From the NCBI RefSeq assembly GCF_052857255.1, contig NC_135505.1:59377149-59441148 (forward strand): a stretch of 64,000 nucleotides of DNA, read 5' to 3'. The notes below the pieces were generated by a model. It was given only the letters and a program-made list of their open reading frames with translations, was not told the DNA's origin and did no database searches. The stretch's first letter is position 1. The number at the start of each line of letters is the position of its first letter. Source of the DNA: Amblyomma americanum (lineage: Eukaryota > Arthropoda > Arachnida > Ixodida > Ixodidae). A program made the translations under genes and the position numbers. This document shows positions 10,990-22,650 of the stretch, in pieces.

Positions 10990-11235
10990 CATGGCAAGCA
11001 CGGCACTTCGCACTGGTATTCTGTCAGAAAGGGTTTGGTGTACCGCTTCTATCATTTCGCCTCTCGCAGAGAGGTTCAACAGGTAGTACTTCCAAAGCCT
11101 TGCAATTCGCAGTTGTTGACGGTTGCCCAAGGTAGCCTGTTCCCGGGGCATTGGGGCATTAAGAAGACTACAGATCGTGTTCTGGAAGAATTCTACTGGT
11201 CAGAAGTGCACGAGGAGGAGGAGGAGATGCAGTTG
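10990..11235 (+). pseudogene. Gypsy integrase N-terminal zinc-binding remnant
   Basis: Reads GLVYRFYHFASRREVQQVVL, a linker typical of Gypsy polyproteins between RNase H and integrase, followed by PGHWGIKKTTDRVLEEFYW, the HX3-5H part of the integrase zinc finger. The CX2C half is lost in a GAGGAG-rich stretch where the similarity ends at about 11,230. The catalytic core is absent. Confidence 0.75.
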
Positions 11236-11254
11236 TCAGTCGTGCCTATTTTGT

Positions 11255-11890
11255 AGGCTTCAATAACTAACATTTCACATCTGTCATTTGCCCTCGCCAA
11301 AAAGCATATATTCTCTAGGCATGGCGCATAGTGCCTTTTATTCTTGCAGTTCTGGCAGTGTTCAGCCAGGAATCAATCTTTTTTTGCTGCTTCCGTTGCA
11401 AAAGTGCTCTGGCGCCCCTTCAAAGAAACATCTTCCTGTTTGCCTTACGTATACGCTACCACGGCTTAGGCGGAGTGCTATAAACCACTCCTGATGTGCG
11501 ATCAGTATACTTGTTTTCGCGATTGATGGCAAGTCAGTTTTTTTTTTTGTTTTTCTCCTTACATCAGTGCACGCACGACTGAAAGATTGCATGGCGCGGA
11601 AAACATTACACTGATGTCAAACTTCTTAGCTTTCTTTACAATATGTGATAGCTTGGGATGATAGGGCATTACGCGAATTTGTTTCCTCTTTCAAGCAGGT
11701 GCTTTGGCTTGAAACTATTTAGATTTTCTAACACAGTTTCACACATGCTCACTGCGAGATTAGGCGGGTACCCTGCGGAGCGCAATCTATGGACTTGGTA
11801 CTGTAAGTTCTCAGTGGCTTTGTGGCCCTCACAGAAGAAGAGAAAATCTACGTATTGGCCTAACAGCACAAACTATCGCACAATATGAAG
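11255..11890 (-). pseudogene. decayed Penelope-like element fragment with GIY-YIG domain
   Basis: On the minus strand the translation gives QVHRLRSAGYPPNLAVSMCE, then FDISVMFSAPCNLSVV, then RGSVYVRQTGRCFFEGAPEH and a HCQNCKNKRHYAPCLEN tail. The order matches the C-terminal half of the intact PLE at 28,344-29,897: the linker after RT, the FSAP block, and the endonuclease. The YIG motif reads YVR, and there are several stops and frameshifts, so it is dead. It begins right after the Gypsy remnant on the opposite strand. Catalytic RT motifs are not present. Confidence 0.75.
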
Positions 11891-11899
11891 TTTTTTTTT

Positions 11900-13984
11900 G
11901 GCCCGGTGCCCATTAGCTCTGGTAGACTTCATGTTGCCAGTTTCAGGTGACGGCAAATTTGTGCCTTACGTTGTTAGTTTTGTGACCTCGTGCCTTTTTC
12001 CCAATGTTGTTAACTAGACGTAACCATTTAAGTTGAATCACGGTTTGTCTATTATTTTAGCTTTTTTGGTTCTAACTTTCCTCAAATATCAGTAAGTACA
12101 CACCAGAATAAAAGCAGTTGTCAAAAGTATCGATGATTGTATTCTGTCATGCCGTGCCCTATAGCGCTCAATAGAAGACCGCGCAATGAATGTGGAACAG
12201 AAAGATTCGGTAAATCTGTCTTTGAATTGCCGCATTGTGATGTGCGTGTTTCCTATCCGCAGATGTTACTGTAGGTTAAATTTGTTGTGCATTGTTGCTC
12301 CCCCGAAAAAAAAAAATTCAAAGCTGACCTCCACCTTCATCACTAGGCGTAGTCCTGCAAATTATGCATTTAACAAGGAGTGATTAGATACAGCACTTAT
12401 TTAAAAAAAACAAGCGAAGATGGGCGATTTTAGGCACTCCGCCCACGGCTTAGTGCGCACTCAAATCTCGTCTTCTTTTCCTGTTTTCAGAGAAAACTAA
12501 ACTTCTGTAATACTCTTTGTGTGTTGCAGTTTTGACAAGCAGCACCAAGTAGCCATCGCGTGTCAGTTTCACTCAATCGCAATCAGTGTGAACGACGTCA
12601 AAAATTGTCATCAAGTTTTAGCGGCCAGCTTCGCCGCGGTTATAAAGTAGCTAATTTTCGCAAGTGGCAGCGACAAATGCAGCTTTCCTTTTCACTTCTC
12701 CCAACAAATGCAATGTCTATTGTTCGCAGTGCTCGTCCTGAAGAATATTGAGTATTACACAAAAAAAGCACATTGCAATGTCTCTTTTAAACTGCCGCGA
12801 AATTAGTAGGGTGAGCTGACTTCGCATAAACCGAGAACAAAGGTTAATTAAAAGCGTCTGTTTTCTTTTTTCCTTACAAAGCGGCGTTGAATATCTTCCT
12901 TGAAGAGCACAGGTTGAGTCTACATGTGTGGCCTCTTGAGTTATAGGTAGCTGCTTTTTGTGCACTCGGCAGCCGGCAGGCTTTCAGTGCTCATTTACCT
13001 AATTAACCTGAATCATCCTTCTCATCAGCTACGAAAGTTACTGCGTAGAACGTGGCACAACTGATAGAAAGTTCTCTTGCGCCCACACCTCGGTGAATAT
13101 ACTTTGATTTGCAGGCCCCGGATGATGTTTCCTAAAGCGTTCTCCAAGCCAAGCCTTAAATGGCACTCTCTCACTCCCATCCAAGAACAATGATCTGGCT
13201 GGGGAGGAAATGCAATCACAGCAAAGAAACGTACAATTTGAACATATGTGTAACCTGAGGAACAAATACGAAAGTAGAGATGAAAGACATGCGGTCATAG
13301 ACGATGTATATCCAAATAAGCGGGTGCGTAACAGAACTTTGTTTTTGCTGGCACCACACAGGAATTTTTGTTCTACGTCGTATTGAAAAAATACCGAAGT
13401 TCATGATGTCTTTGTTATCTGTCTGATAGATAGGTTGGAGAGTCTGCTTCTGCGCCTGCCGCAAAAGCGAGCAATCCGGCTTTTCCTCAAATGCTCGTTT
13501 TTAATTACATACGAAAGATGTCCTTCCAATCCAGTAGCGCAGAAGACGCCTTGCCACCGCAGGATACAAGGCTCCCTGAAAAGTTCTGCGACATCAAGTC
13601 ATGCAAACAGCTTAAGATGTGGATCCCTACATACACAGCAACTTTCATGATAGCACAATACGCAATTTGTTACTCAGAAACATGCATAAAAGGCAAAGTG
13701 GTTTCTCTGCGACTTACAAAGCCACTGGCGCACCCTGGAGCGAAAACTGCTGTAGCGTTCACTTTCTAAACGCGATGAGAGGGCACAATTTTAATGGCCG
13801 TCATCTTGGAGTCGAGAAACCGAAACTATGCCGCCAATTCGTCTTGTGACGTTATACTTACCTTGTTCTACCTCTATCCACCGTATATGACCGTGACGTC
13901 ATCATTGCCACGCGGCAGGTGGCTGTTTCTGCAGTGCTATTGTAGATGGCGCTACAAGTCCCAATGCGAGATGCGCTTTTTTCT
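11900..13984. other. no recognised gene; one weak exon-like segment
   Basis: Mostly A/T-rich sequence. A minus-strand segment, 13,042-13,198, has a pyrimidine tract with AG before it and GT after it, and is open in two frames, but I recognise no product. Confidence 0.4.
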
Positions 13985-14128
13985 AGTTGCAACCAAAGAT
14001 GGCGCTTTGATCTCAGGGTGGTAGAAGACCTCACGAAATCTCGAAACGTGGTGAGTAGTTGCTGCCACAGATGGCGCTGTGATCAAGGGGGTAGCAGATT
14101 CCACGAAATCTCCAAACGTGATAAGTAA
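13985..14128. repeat. two tandem copies of a 72-bp unit
   Basis: Units 13,985-14,056 and 14,057-14,128 both start AGTTGC and share AGATGGCGCT, TGATC and CACGAAATCT(C)NAAACGTG. A partial AGATGGCGCT upstream at about 13,944 suggests a former extra unit. Confidence 0.7.
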
Positions 14129-15067
14129 GAGCTAATGCTCTTAAAACTTGACCGTTCTTAACCATATACTTGACTTGGAAAATGCGACAGCATTTGTAAT
14201 TTCGCCTTCTCCGAAATATTCAAATGAACCCCAAAATCTTGAAGATAAGTAGTTTATAGTAAATTGTATTAGTGGGGATTATAAACTAATTTGTGTAGCT
14301 TAGTGAATGAATTGTTTCAAATTATATAATGAATTAGGTTGATTAGAGAATATTAGTGGATGGATGAAAATGGACAAATGGGTCGGGTGAGTATGATTCC
14401 TTTGATAATAAAATGGAAAACACTTCATCATTCCAGTACTCATATTTTAAAATTTGGCGGTGCTGATGGCATTAAGACATTCCTGTCCGATCAGGCAATT
14501 TCGTTACGTAGCATCCCCGCGGTTTTTGCAAGACCACAACCTAAATGCTATTGCGTGAAAAATCTAAACTGACGCTAAAGGTGCAATAAAGAAGAATCTG
14601 AGCTTGCCTCTTTACCGCGTGAAGAAGATTTCCACGTTCCGAGAATTCTTAGAAACTTCGAATTATTGCCCTGTGCAGTCAATTTCCCAAACTTAAATCG
14701 GATTAAACGTCCTGGCTGCCGTCTTTTCATGACCTCAACACTGAAAGTAGGAGAAGTCAACCAACGCTAGGAATGCCTTTCAGCCAGTCTTGTGGCGGTT
14801 TGCCGCTCTGCCATCGGCGGTATGATATACTTAATTCAGAGTCCACGCGTATTCTTATTTCCATGGGCCTAATTTGCGGGTACGTTGCCTGCGACTGAAA
14901 CTGTTTATTCACGAAAACCTAAAAAGAAACTAAAAGCGAAAGCGAAGCCGCCACACGACAGGCTGAAAGGCACTCCATGCGTTGGTTGACTCCTCCTATC
15001 TTCAGCGTGGAGTACGAAAGAACGGCCGGAGCCGGGCGCTTTATCCAATCTAAATTAGAAAAATCTC
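14129..15067. other. no recognisable gene
   Basis: A/T-rich sequence without a supportable feature. Confidence 0.45.
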
Positions 15068-15330
15068 CCGCAAAGTACATTTCTTTCTTTTTATAGGGGT
15101 TTAACGTCCCAAAGCAACTCAGGCTATGAGGGACGCCGTAGTGAAGGGCTCCGGAAATTTCGACCACCTGGGGTTCTTTTACGTGCACTGACATCGCACA
15201 GCACACGGGCCTCCAGAATTTAGCCTCCATCGAAATTCGACCGCCGCGGCCGAGATTGAACCCGCGTCTTTCGGGCCGGCAGCCGAGCGCTATAACCACT
15301 TAGCCACCGCGGCGGCTTCCGCAAAGTACA
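15068..15330 (-). mobile_element. complete tRNA-derived SINE with 12-bp target-site duplication
   Basis: The SINE (15,080-15,318) lies on the minus strand: its A-rich tail is at the left (plus strand TTTCTTTCTTTTTATA) and its tRNA-like head (CCACCGCGGCGGC) at the right. It is flanked by perfect copies of CCGCAAAGTACA at 15,068-15,079 and 15,319-15,330, the target-site duplication of a LINE-type insertion. Subfamily 1 body, ending in GGGACGTTAAACC on its own strand. It is the best preserved subfamily 1 copy here. Confidence 0.9.
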
Positions 15331-15814
15331 ATAGTTTCAAGCGTCTAATATGCCCGGAACGTGTAGATCGAGCTCCCGCGGCAACAGGACGAGGTCAGAT
15401 TTCTTCTGCGAAGCAAATTTATTTCCATCAGCATTAGGTATTGAAGCAATCACAGAAATGAAATGTAACGACAACGATCTGCAACAAGAGATACCAAACA
15501 GTTAATATTAAATAATGAAAAAATTTTAACAATATTATTCAAATTTTTTTTAAAGAAGGTAACTTATTGTAAATTGCGTAAGCTAGCTACCAGAAAACAC
15601 ACGATAGCGCATCTTTCGATGTGCGTTGACTACAACCAGCAATATGAGCGGTGTGTATTTCAACATACCGCATGAACGGCTGCATGCTGGTAACAGATGC
15701 GTGAAGAGCTTTATTACAGGATCGCTTAGGCTAGTCACTGATGGGTACGCTGAAGATCAGAAACTGAGATGAACGTCACATACTCTTGTTATCAGTCCTT
15801 CTGATGGTCACTAG
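15331..15814. other. no recognisable gene
   Basis: A/T-rich spacer. Nothing supportable is seen. Confidence 0.45.
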
Positions 15815-16115
15815 CGCTAAGAATGAGTGTTCGGGAAAGTTCGTTTCGCTTTCATCAAAACCTCATCTCGCGATCGGTGGCCCCGCTGTGAACGATATAT
15901 CCGGCGTATTCGACGATACATCAGCCACGGCTTTTAAAAAAGTGGTTCACCTCAGAGGCGTTAAATCCATCTGCAATGTTCGACTTTCTTCTGAGCGCGG
16001 GCGAAGTGTGCGCGGCTACCTTTGTGTTAAGGATTCATTTGCCGTCCCCTTTGTGAAATTCAGAGCATTTATTGATTTCTGGCCGATTAATTCATTAGAT
16101 AGGACACTTATTTAC
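15815..16115 (+). repeat. duplicated open segment (inverted partner at 37,745-38,060)
   Basis: An open frame of 112 codons (15,786-16,124) includes TSATAFKKVVHLRGV and ERGRSVRGYL. The minus strand of 37,790-37,990 encodes TSAKAIKKVVHHR and ERAPSARSYLV in the same register. About 60 codons align without a gap or stop in either copy despite many substitutions. I do not recognise the protein. Gap-free divergence fits an exon under coding constraint; a shared LTR or other repeat is the alternative, as the partner lies beside a Gypsy integrase fragment. Confidence 0.45.
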
Positions 16116-16462
16116 CATTTGTAATAATAATTATAAACAGAAAATAGATTGAGTGAAATGTGCAGTGGGCGCTTTAGAGCAACTGGTTAATCAATTTTAT
16201 AAGAACGCACATAAATTCTGATTAAGGCTGAGAGCGTACTTTGAGCACACATTCATTAATTATACTTCAAATATGTGTCACTACAAAGGCGTACCTTTTA
16301 AAAATAGTTTTCCTGTTGGCCAATGATATCAAATATACATCATCACGTTCAGTAGGGAATAGCAAGAAAATGTGCATTTTCGAGCAAAAAGTTTCTTGCC
16401 TCACATATTTATATCCAGTCGCTTCTTAGGTGTCCATCTTGTCACTTTCCGGGAAAGAAACC
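16116..16462. other. non-coding part of the duplicated segment
   Basis: Weaker inverted similarity to 37,440-37,760 continues here (for example AAATGTGCA...GAGCAAA at 16,367-16,385 against about 37,515). No gene is seen. Confidence 0.35.
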
Positions 16463-16531
16463 ATGAAGAAATTCGTTCTCTCACTAGGGTATTGTATTGT
16501 TTTGTTTTGTGTTTTGGCCCACTGAGCAAGG
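16463..16531 (+). CDS. candidate first exon encoding a signal peptide
   Basis: ATG at 16,463 opens a 20-residue frame, MKKFVLSLGYCIVLFCVLAH, with a basic start and a long hydrophobic core typical of a secretory signal peptide. A TGA follows, then AG/GTAACC, a plausible splice donor. The inverted partner near 37,360-37,430 reads LKNSRENAVLTYAFVALLCF in the same place, lacks the ATG, and also ends before AG/GT. Such a short frame can arise by chance; the stop before the donor argues that this copy is a pseudogene if it is real. Confidence 0.25.
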
Positions 16532-19500
16532 TAACCTTGTTCAGGATTTCAACGCCGGTTTTTACATTCCACCTGAGAATACGTCAAAACATCCGCTCTG
16601 AACGCAGAAGCGTGCGTCGCCACCTCTGATAAGCGACAGGAGGCAATATTGAAACCAGTCCGCACAAGGTCTTGAGAACACAAAATGGGTTTGCAGCATC
16701 AAAACATAGTGCGCAACTTAAGTGCTTCTTTAAACGATTGACTGCTTGAATCATACAATAAAAGAATACTTGAAAAGTTGTATTCGGTAGACCGAGAAAG
16801 ATGACCCGGGCGGTGAAACAGTGCATACCTACGAGGGTTGTAAAAAATATAAGTTCTTATGATGTGAGCTACTTAATAAAGAACTGTCCGCTAAAAAAAC
16901 AAAGAACAAGCGCCTACACGTTTATCGTACTGCTACTAAGAAAGTGTTTGCACATGCAATTTTGCAGCGAAAAGCCGCTGTAGGGACCTCATCTACCTTA
17001 AGATTGGAGCATTCGGTATAAGTGCCTCCTTGGCCTTGTCTAGACCGAAAACGGAGTCACTGGTGCTGAAGTACATGCTCATACTAGTACCGCAGTGAAC
17101 GTTGAACATGGTTAAGTTTTTGCTAAGCAAAGCTTGTGACTCGAAAGGCCATGTTAGCCGTTCGCGTGACTGCTTTGAATTTTTTCTTGTTTTTCACTGA
17201 CACACGAAAATATTGCCCAGCCAATATCGTCGTTGGTGCCTCTGAAGTAATGGCACATATCCACGGAAAGGGATTCGCCAGGTTTTGGAGCAGATTAAAA
17301 CAGTCAATGTAAAGAGAGCAGAATGCGGTTCTCACCAGCTTTTATTCTTTCGCTGGGCATTTCTGAACACCATATATGAACGCCCGGCAGATAATTTTGT
17401 TATATTGCATAACAATCTTGCTCACTGAAGAAAAACTGCTTGCGGAGAACTTGTCGAAAGAAAAGTAGCACTCGTATGTTTACGCCAGAAAAATAATAAC
17501 GTTAGTGCATAAATTATGTTTTGCAATGCAGCTATAGCAAGGGCACATAGGTCCCTAATCAAGCATGCAGGACCAAGCTCGTACCTAATTTTTCGTTCCC
17601 TCAGGAGTAAATTAAATGTCTATCAAGCAAAACCTTGCATGACACAGAGTTAGTATGAGAAGGAAGATAAAAATTTTCTATTTCCATGTAGGGGCTTCCG
17701 CGGTTGCCCTGGTGTTGACGATACATTGAACTCCACTGAGTTTGTTGAAACTGTTCTTTTAATTGTTTCATAATGTGATGATAATATTCCTCTACAAACT
17801 TTTTGCTTCGTTAGTTAGTTCATAACTTCGTATTTTGGTAGAAATTATGCAAAGAATGCAGCTCGGAGCGCCTCCTGGCATGCGGTAGCCTTAATCGTTG
17901 ACGTGAATCGATTGGAAAAGTATAGTAGCATTGCATATCGACCATCATTAGATTAGTACTTCGGGCAGAACACAGTCAGAAAAAAAGCTTTTGAGTCAAA
18001 GAGAAAGAACAGTCAGAGAATTTTAAAAAGAATGCCGCAGGACCTTATGCACAAAGAAAATATCAACGAGCAGAATTAACGATGCGTTGTTATGTTGTAA
18101 CACGACCATAGCCGAGCGAAATTCCGTTCATTATCAACGCTACTAGTTTATTAACACTAAAAAAGCAGAAACATTGGCAAGATAATTCAAGGCATTCAAC
18201 TGAGCAATTAAAAATGCAATTGAAGCAATAAGAGTACCACACCTTTGCGCTGTTATCCCTTTGTGCATGTTGCAACTGATCATGATTTTGCGCGCTAAAT
18301 GTTCTATATTCGTGTTTTACTGCTCTTTGTAACAGCAATTATGCATGTACAGCTATCGTACACAAACATGGCGTCATGTATTATTATGCAAGTCTCGCAT
18401 TTTATTCTTTTTCCTGAGCCTAGGAGTACCACCTGACACTGTGAGGAAACAACATATCTCTGGAAATATACACAGAGTACTCACAAAATACACAAATAGC
18501 ACAGTAGGAATCAATTAACAACAATTTCTGTTAGTGGCAGATTTTTGTGGGTGCATTTTTTCGTTTGCTAGTTCGTGAGAGCAAGCAATGCAACTAAAAA
18601 GAAGATTGCAATATCACGCTTTTTGCAGTCCTAGAGTTTAGCAAGAAATATCCGGTGTGGCTAATTCAGCGATAAGTTTATTGATGTCTTCTGTGAAAGA
18701 GGCTGCACGTTTCAATACTGATACGTTATACGTGCGAACGGATTTGCCATTCATAACAAGAGCGTGGTTTTTAGGATGAGGCCAACTAAACGTTTTTCGA
18801 AATGCTACTCCTAACAGTTACATTTAAGGCGCTCTGCCACTGATCCTCTCAACTTCCATAGGATTTCAATGTATATTTAAACTAATTAATTAATACAACT
18901 CTCGGGTTAACTTGAACTCCCTAATTATTTAACCTTTGGAGTACTCGTTCACAAAGTTTTATACCTGTAACATTTCAGATGCGTTTTAAACCTCAGCAAC
19001 TCTTAATTTCAGTCTGCTCCCTTACTCCCTTCCTGGAATTTTGTTTTTCGGACGTTTATATTTATATTTCTGATTATCCAGATTATAGATAAGCTTTGCG
19101 ATAAGCATTTTTAAGTAATCAAGTTCTTGCATTTAACGCTTTAATTCGCATATAATTTTCAATATTTTTTAAATGCATGAAAATACACTGAACTTTCGTA
19201 TATTGTCTTGTAAGCTGGGGCATATACACTTGGGAAAACTCCCCAGACATGTGTCATAATCAGAGGGGAAAAGCCGCGCTCTCGTCTCACGAGGAACGTT
19301 TTGCGGATACCTGGTTCATGATACACGCTATAAACTGCAAAGCAAATTTTACTTTGCTTAGAGGTATTTAGCATGAAGAGAACGGTATCTGCTCCATTAG
19401 GGAAGCCTGCGTGTTCTTTTCATTGCCAAATCTACAACAAGGCTACAGTATTCGTGGGAAAATTCTTCAAGGAAATAAAATGGAGGAACGTTTTTCCAGC

Positions 19501-20237
19501 TTCAGAACAACTGTAGGTATTTTTAGAGATCTATCTGCTTACTCTCTTTATAATTGAAATAGTGCACTCACAGACAACCAAAGAAACACAAAAATACATA
19601 ACATAGTTTACAACATTCTTGCGGGTTTTGTTTCTCGATATTCCTCGGTGGCTATTATTATAAATTATCAATAACTAACACTTCCGGTGCACGTTTTACT
19701 GTCACACTTTGTTTCACGAGTTGTTTCCCCTGACCGCAAAGTATTATGTACGAAAGGATGACTCCAATGGGGCTTCAGTTTTTCCCGATACTAGTTCTAT
19801 GCTGCTGTGCAAAGCGGCACTTATGATTCATGAAGATATTGCTCCAGCACGTGGTCTTTATTCGTCGAGATTTATCAGCAGTTAAAGGCTCTCTTTTTTC
19901 TGCTATCCGTAATTGGCGGGTACGCCGTCTAATTCTCAGTACACGTACTTCAATTCTTCCCAGAATTCTAGATAGCGATATCGGATTGCGACAGCTAGAG
20001 CAAACACAATATATGATAAAATAAGTGATAAAGCGTTGTCTGCGTTAGGAATGTCTGAGCCCTTTGGCTCAGTTAAGGTGAACGTGAGGACACCCCTTAA
20101 GAGAGGACAACTTTGTTGAGATCATAATATATGAGGGCACAAGATGCCTTATATTGACAAAGTTAAACAGGTATTCCGGTTTTACTTAAGGTGTAATATT
20201 ACTTTGGGGATTTCCACTAAGCCCAATGGACTGTTTG
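16532..20237. other. no recognisable gene
   Basis: Long A/T-rich stretch with only short frames. I could identify no repeat family, RNA gene or domain. Confidence 0.45.
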
Positions 20238-20450
20238 GAGTTTAGCTCAGCGACAATAATAGAATCATTGGTTCTTCTACTGGCTCGATATATGCGGGCT
20301 CGAAACCGGCTGCGGCGGTGGCATTTTACTGAAGGCCAAACGCTAGAAGCGCGTGTACTGTGCTATCTGGGGGTGGAAATTATCCGGAGACCTCCTCTAC
20401 GGCGTCTCCAATAGCCTGAGACGCTTTGGGACATTAAACCTGTAAATCCA
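20238..20450 (+). mobile_element. diverged tRNA-derived SINE (subfamily 1)
   Basis: Starts with a worn tRNA-like head (TTTAGCTCAGCGACA; GGCTCGAAACCGGCTGCGG) and continues with GCGCGTGTACTGTGCTAT, TTATCCGGAGACCTCCTCTA, CGGCGTCTCCAATAGCCTGA and GACGCTTTGGGACATTAAAC. This is the same-strand version of the element at 15,080-15,318. There is a deletion after GTGCTAT. No target-site duplication was recognised. Confidence 0.75.
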
Positions 20451-21664
20451 AAATAAGTATATAAAGCACCAAACAAAAAAGGTATGCTTATTAGAATGAC
20501 GCAAAGCAAGAATCGCGAAACAATGTGTTACGCAGGACTCACACTGTTCAATGGGCAATTTCTTCTTTCCGAGGGGCATTGTAGCCATGGATTTATTTCC
20601 TAATTGTTAAGTTGTTAGATTGCCAATGTAAGTGCTCACCGTAATTTCTAGCTATGTGATACTCCGAGATCTGTGCACTCACGCGTCGAATAATTTTGAA
20701 TAAAAAATTCAGTGCAGCATGGCCGGGTTTACCGTTGCAGACTGTTTTCCGCGCCACGAAAGATATTAGCAACCTTTAAAATGGGTTTTTCCCTCCGTAA
20801 TGTTGCATGTAGCGTCGTTTAATGTGCAGGTATCACTGTCTCTTGTCACTTTTCGGGAAGCAACGCAATGTACTCACCCAGCCCTGCGGTGAAATTGGTA
20901 GCATGGACCAGCTTTGAGTACAAGTAGTATTAAACTTCCTTGGGAAGTAAAACATACATAGCCGACTCATATTCATGGCTTGCATATACTACCTTGAGTT
21001 GCTTTTGTAATTAACAAAATATCGAAAACGAGGTGCAGAAGACTATAAATGGTTTGGGAGACTGAATCGCACGCTTATATCTAAAAAAGTGCCGGGTGAG
21101 AAAATTTCGTGAACAAAAATAAGGAGCTAATTTTGATGCGTTGTGTTTTTCTGCCTCACTCACGACAGATCGTCGCAGAAAATCAAATTATTGCTGAGAG
21201 ATATCCAAAGCAAAAAAGACCGAAATTTTTACTGTGTGACATATATTATAATTTTCTAAATGTTAAATTTTAATTTTTAAAAAACATAGAAATGAAGTGA
21301 GAATGAAGAAAGGAAGAATAACTGGAGTTAATTTTTGCCCACCATTAGAAAAAAGTCGTCTATACCACGTTAAATCTCACTAAAAATCGGGCGGCGACTG
21401 TGCGTTCCCAGTGATTTCTGCTCTCAAAAACGATTACATTTTGTGCTCTGAGTGGCTGCATGTTAACTATGTATGCGTGTTTTCAAAGGGGCAACTCAAG
21501 TGTCGAGAGCTGCTGCTTCATGTACCCTTGAGCTACCGCTGACGAAAGGTTTTTATTCATTCCTCTGTAGGGTGCCATCGCACTCTTAAGGTTCGATATC
21601 ACCAGCATGCTGCAAATCATATTTTGTTTAGCGCTATTTATGGGCGAGTATACTCGGTTTGATA
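20451..21664. other. no recognisable gene
   Basis: A/T-rich spacer without a supportable feature. Confidence 0.45.
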
Positions 21665-22650
21665 TTTATTTATTTTTTATTTGTCAGTGTACCCAAAGCG
21701 CCTGTACGGCATTACAGTGAGGGGGAAGGAAAATACAAGGCAAGAGCGTAAAATGCAGGAATTACATTAACAATCAGAAATATGCAGCAATGGAATCAAT
21801 TCAGCATAGAACCAAATGGTCGTTTGATACGACAGTTGAAACAGAACTATCAAGTCGATTCCATTCCATGATACTCCGGAAAAAAAGGACGTTTTGAAGA
21901 GATCTGTTCCACAGTATTTTTCTTTCACCTTGTTCCTGTGATCTGTACGCCACGAAATGCAGTTGGGACTCAGCATGTACCAGCCGTGTTCTACACCTGT
22001 TCTGGAATGAAAGATATTGGGAAAGAATTTAAGACGAAGGATTTTTCTTCGCTTTTCAAACGTGTCTCAGCGAAGACTGCTTTTTTTGCAGTTATTACAT
22101 TGAAGTTTTTTGAGTAGATGTTGAAGACAAAGCGAACTGCCATCTTCTGTAGTATTTCTAAATTACAAATATTACTCACTGTCCATGGATCCCACACTGT
22201 GCACCCATACTCAAGTACACACCATACGGACGTCTTGTATAAAAGACGCCTAGATATTTGTGCTCCGTCGATGATTTTAAATTTTGTTCATTAATGTTAT
22301 AAGTATAATCACGAAGTGTTTTTTTCTAGTGAAGCACGTGTGTATTGCTTTGTTTACGTTTTTTCGCATGTCACATGTATCGCGCTCCATACGGCAACCC
22401 TATTTAAGTCTTTCTGTAATTGGATACAGCCATTTGGATTATTGATTTGCCTGTACATCACACAATCGTTCGCGATTAGACGTACACAAGAAGAAATACA
22501 ACCACAATTAAAATTCATATCAATTAAAAATAAAAAAGTGGGCCCAGAACAAGCCTTTGCGGTACATCAGACGACACACCAACACAATTCGACTGTTGTC
22601 CATTTATAATCACCTTTTGGTTTGTTATATTAAAACACTCTTTTATCTAT
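21665..22650 (-). pseudogene. 5'-truncated CR1-like LINE, RT C-terminal half and 3' end
   Basis: On the minus strand the reverse transcriptase is readable across frames: NQKVIINGQQSNCVGVSSDV with PQRLVLGP (the GVPQGSVLGP block), then CVRLIANDCVMYRQINNPN where the YADD box is changed to ANDC, then LLYKTSVWCVLEYGCTVWDP and NICNLEILQKMAVRFVFNIY, then SPNCISWRTDHRNKVKEKYC with FKTSFF. This is the C-terminal RT order of CR1/Jockey-type LINEs. The 3' end has AATAAA-rich sequence similar to the tail at 1-200. Several frameshifts and a lost catalytic Asp make it inactive. Confidence 0.8.

Larger units (their letters stand above)
9230..11235 (+). mobile_element. internally deleted Ty3/Gypsy element (gag, protease, integrase N-terminus)
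   Basis: Coding remnants occur in the order expected of a Gypsy element: degenerate gag N-terminus (9,250-9,570), gag capsid-like region (9,730-10,140), two CCHC zinc knuckles (10,190-10,310), a retropepsin-like segment (10,491-10,680) and the integrase HHCC zinc-binding region (about 11,030-11,210). Reverse transcriptase and RNase H are missing between about 10,740 and 10,830, and the integrase core is missing after 11,235. No LTRs were recognised at the edges. Several frameshifts and stops make the element inactive. Confidence 0.75.
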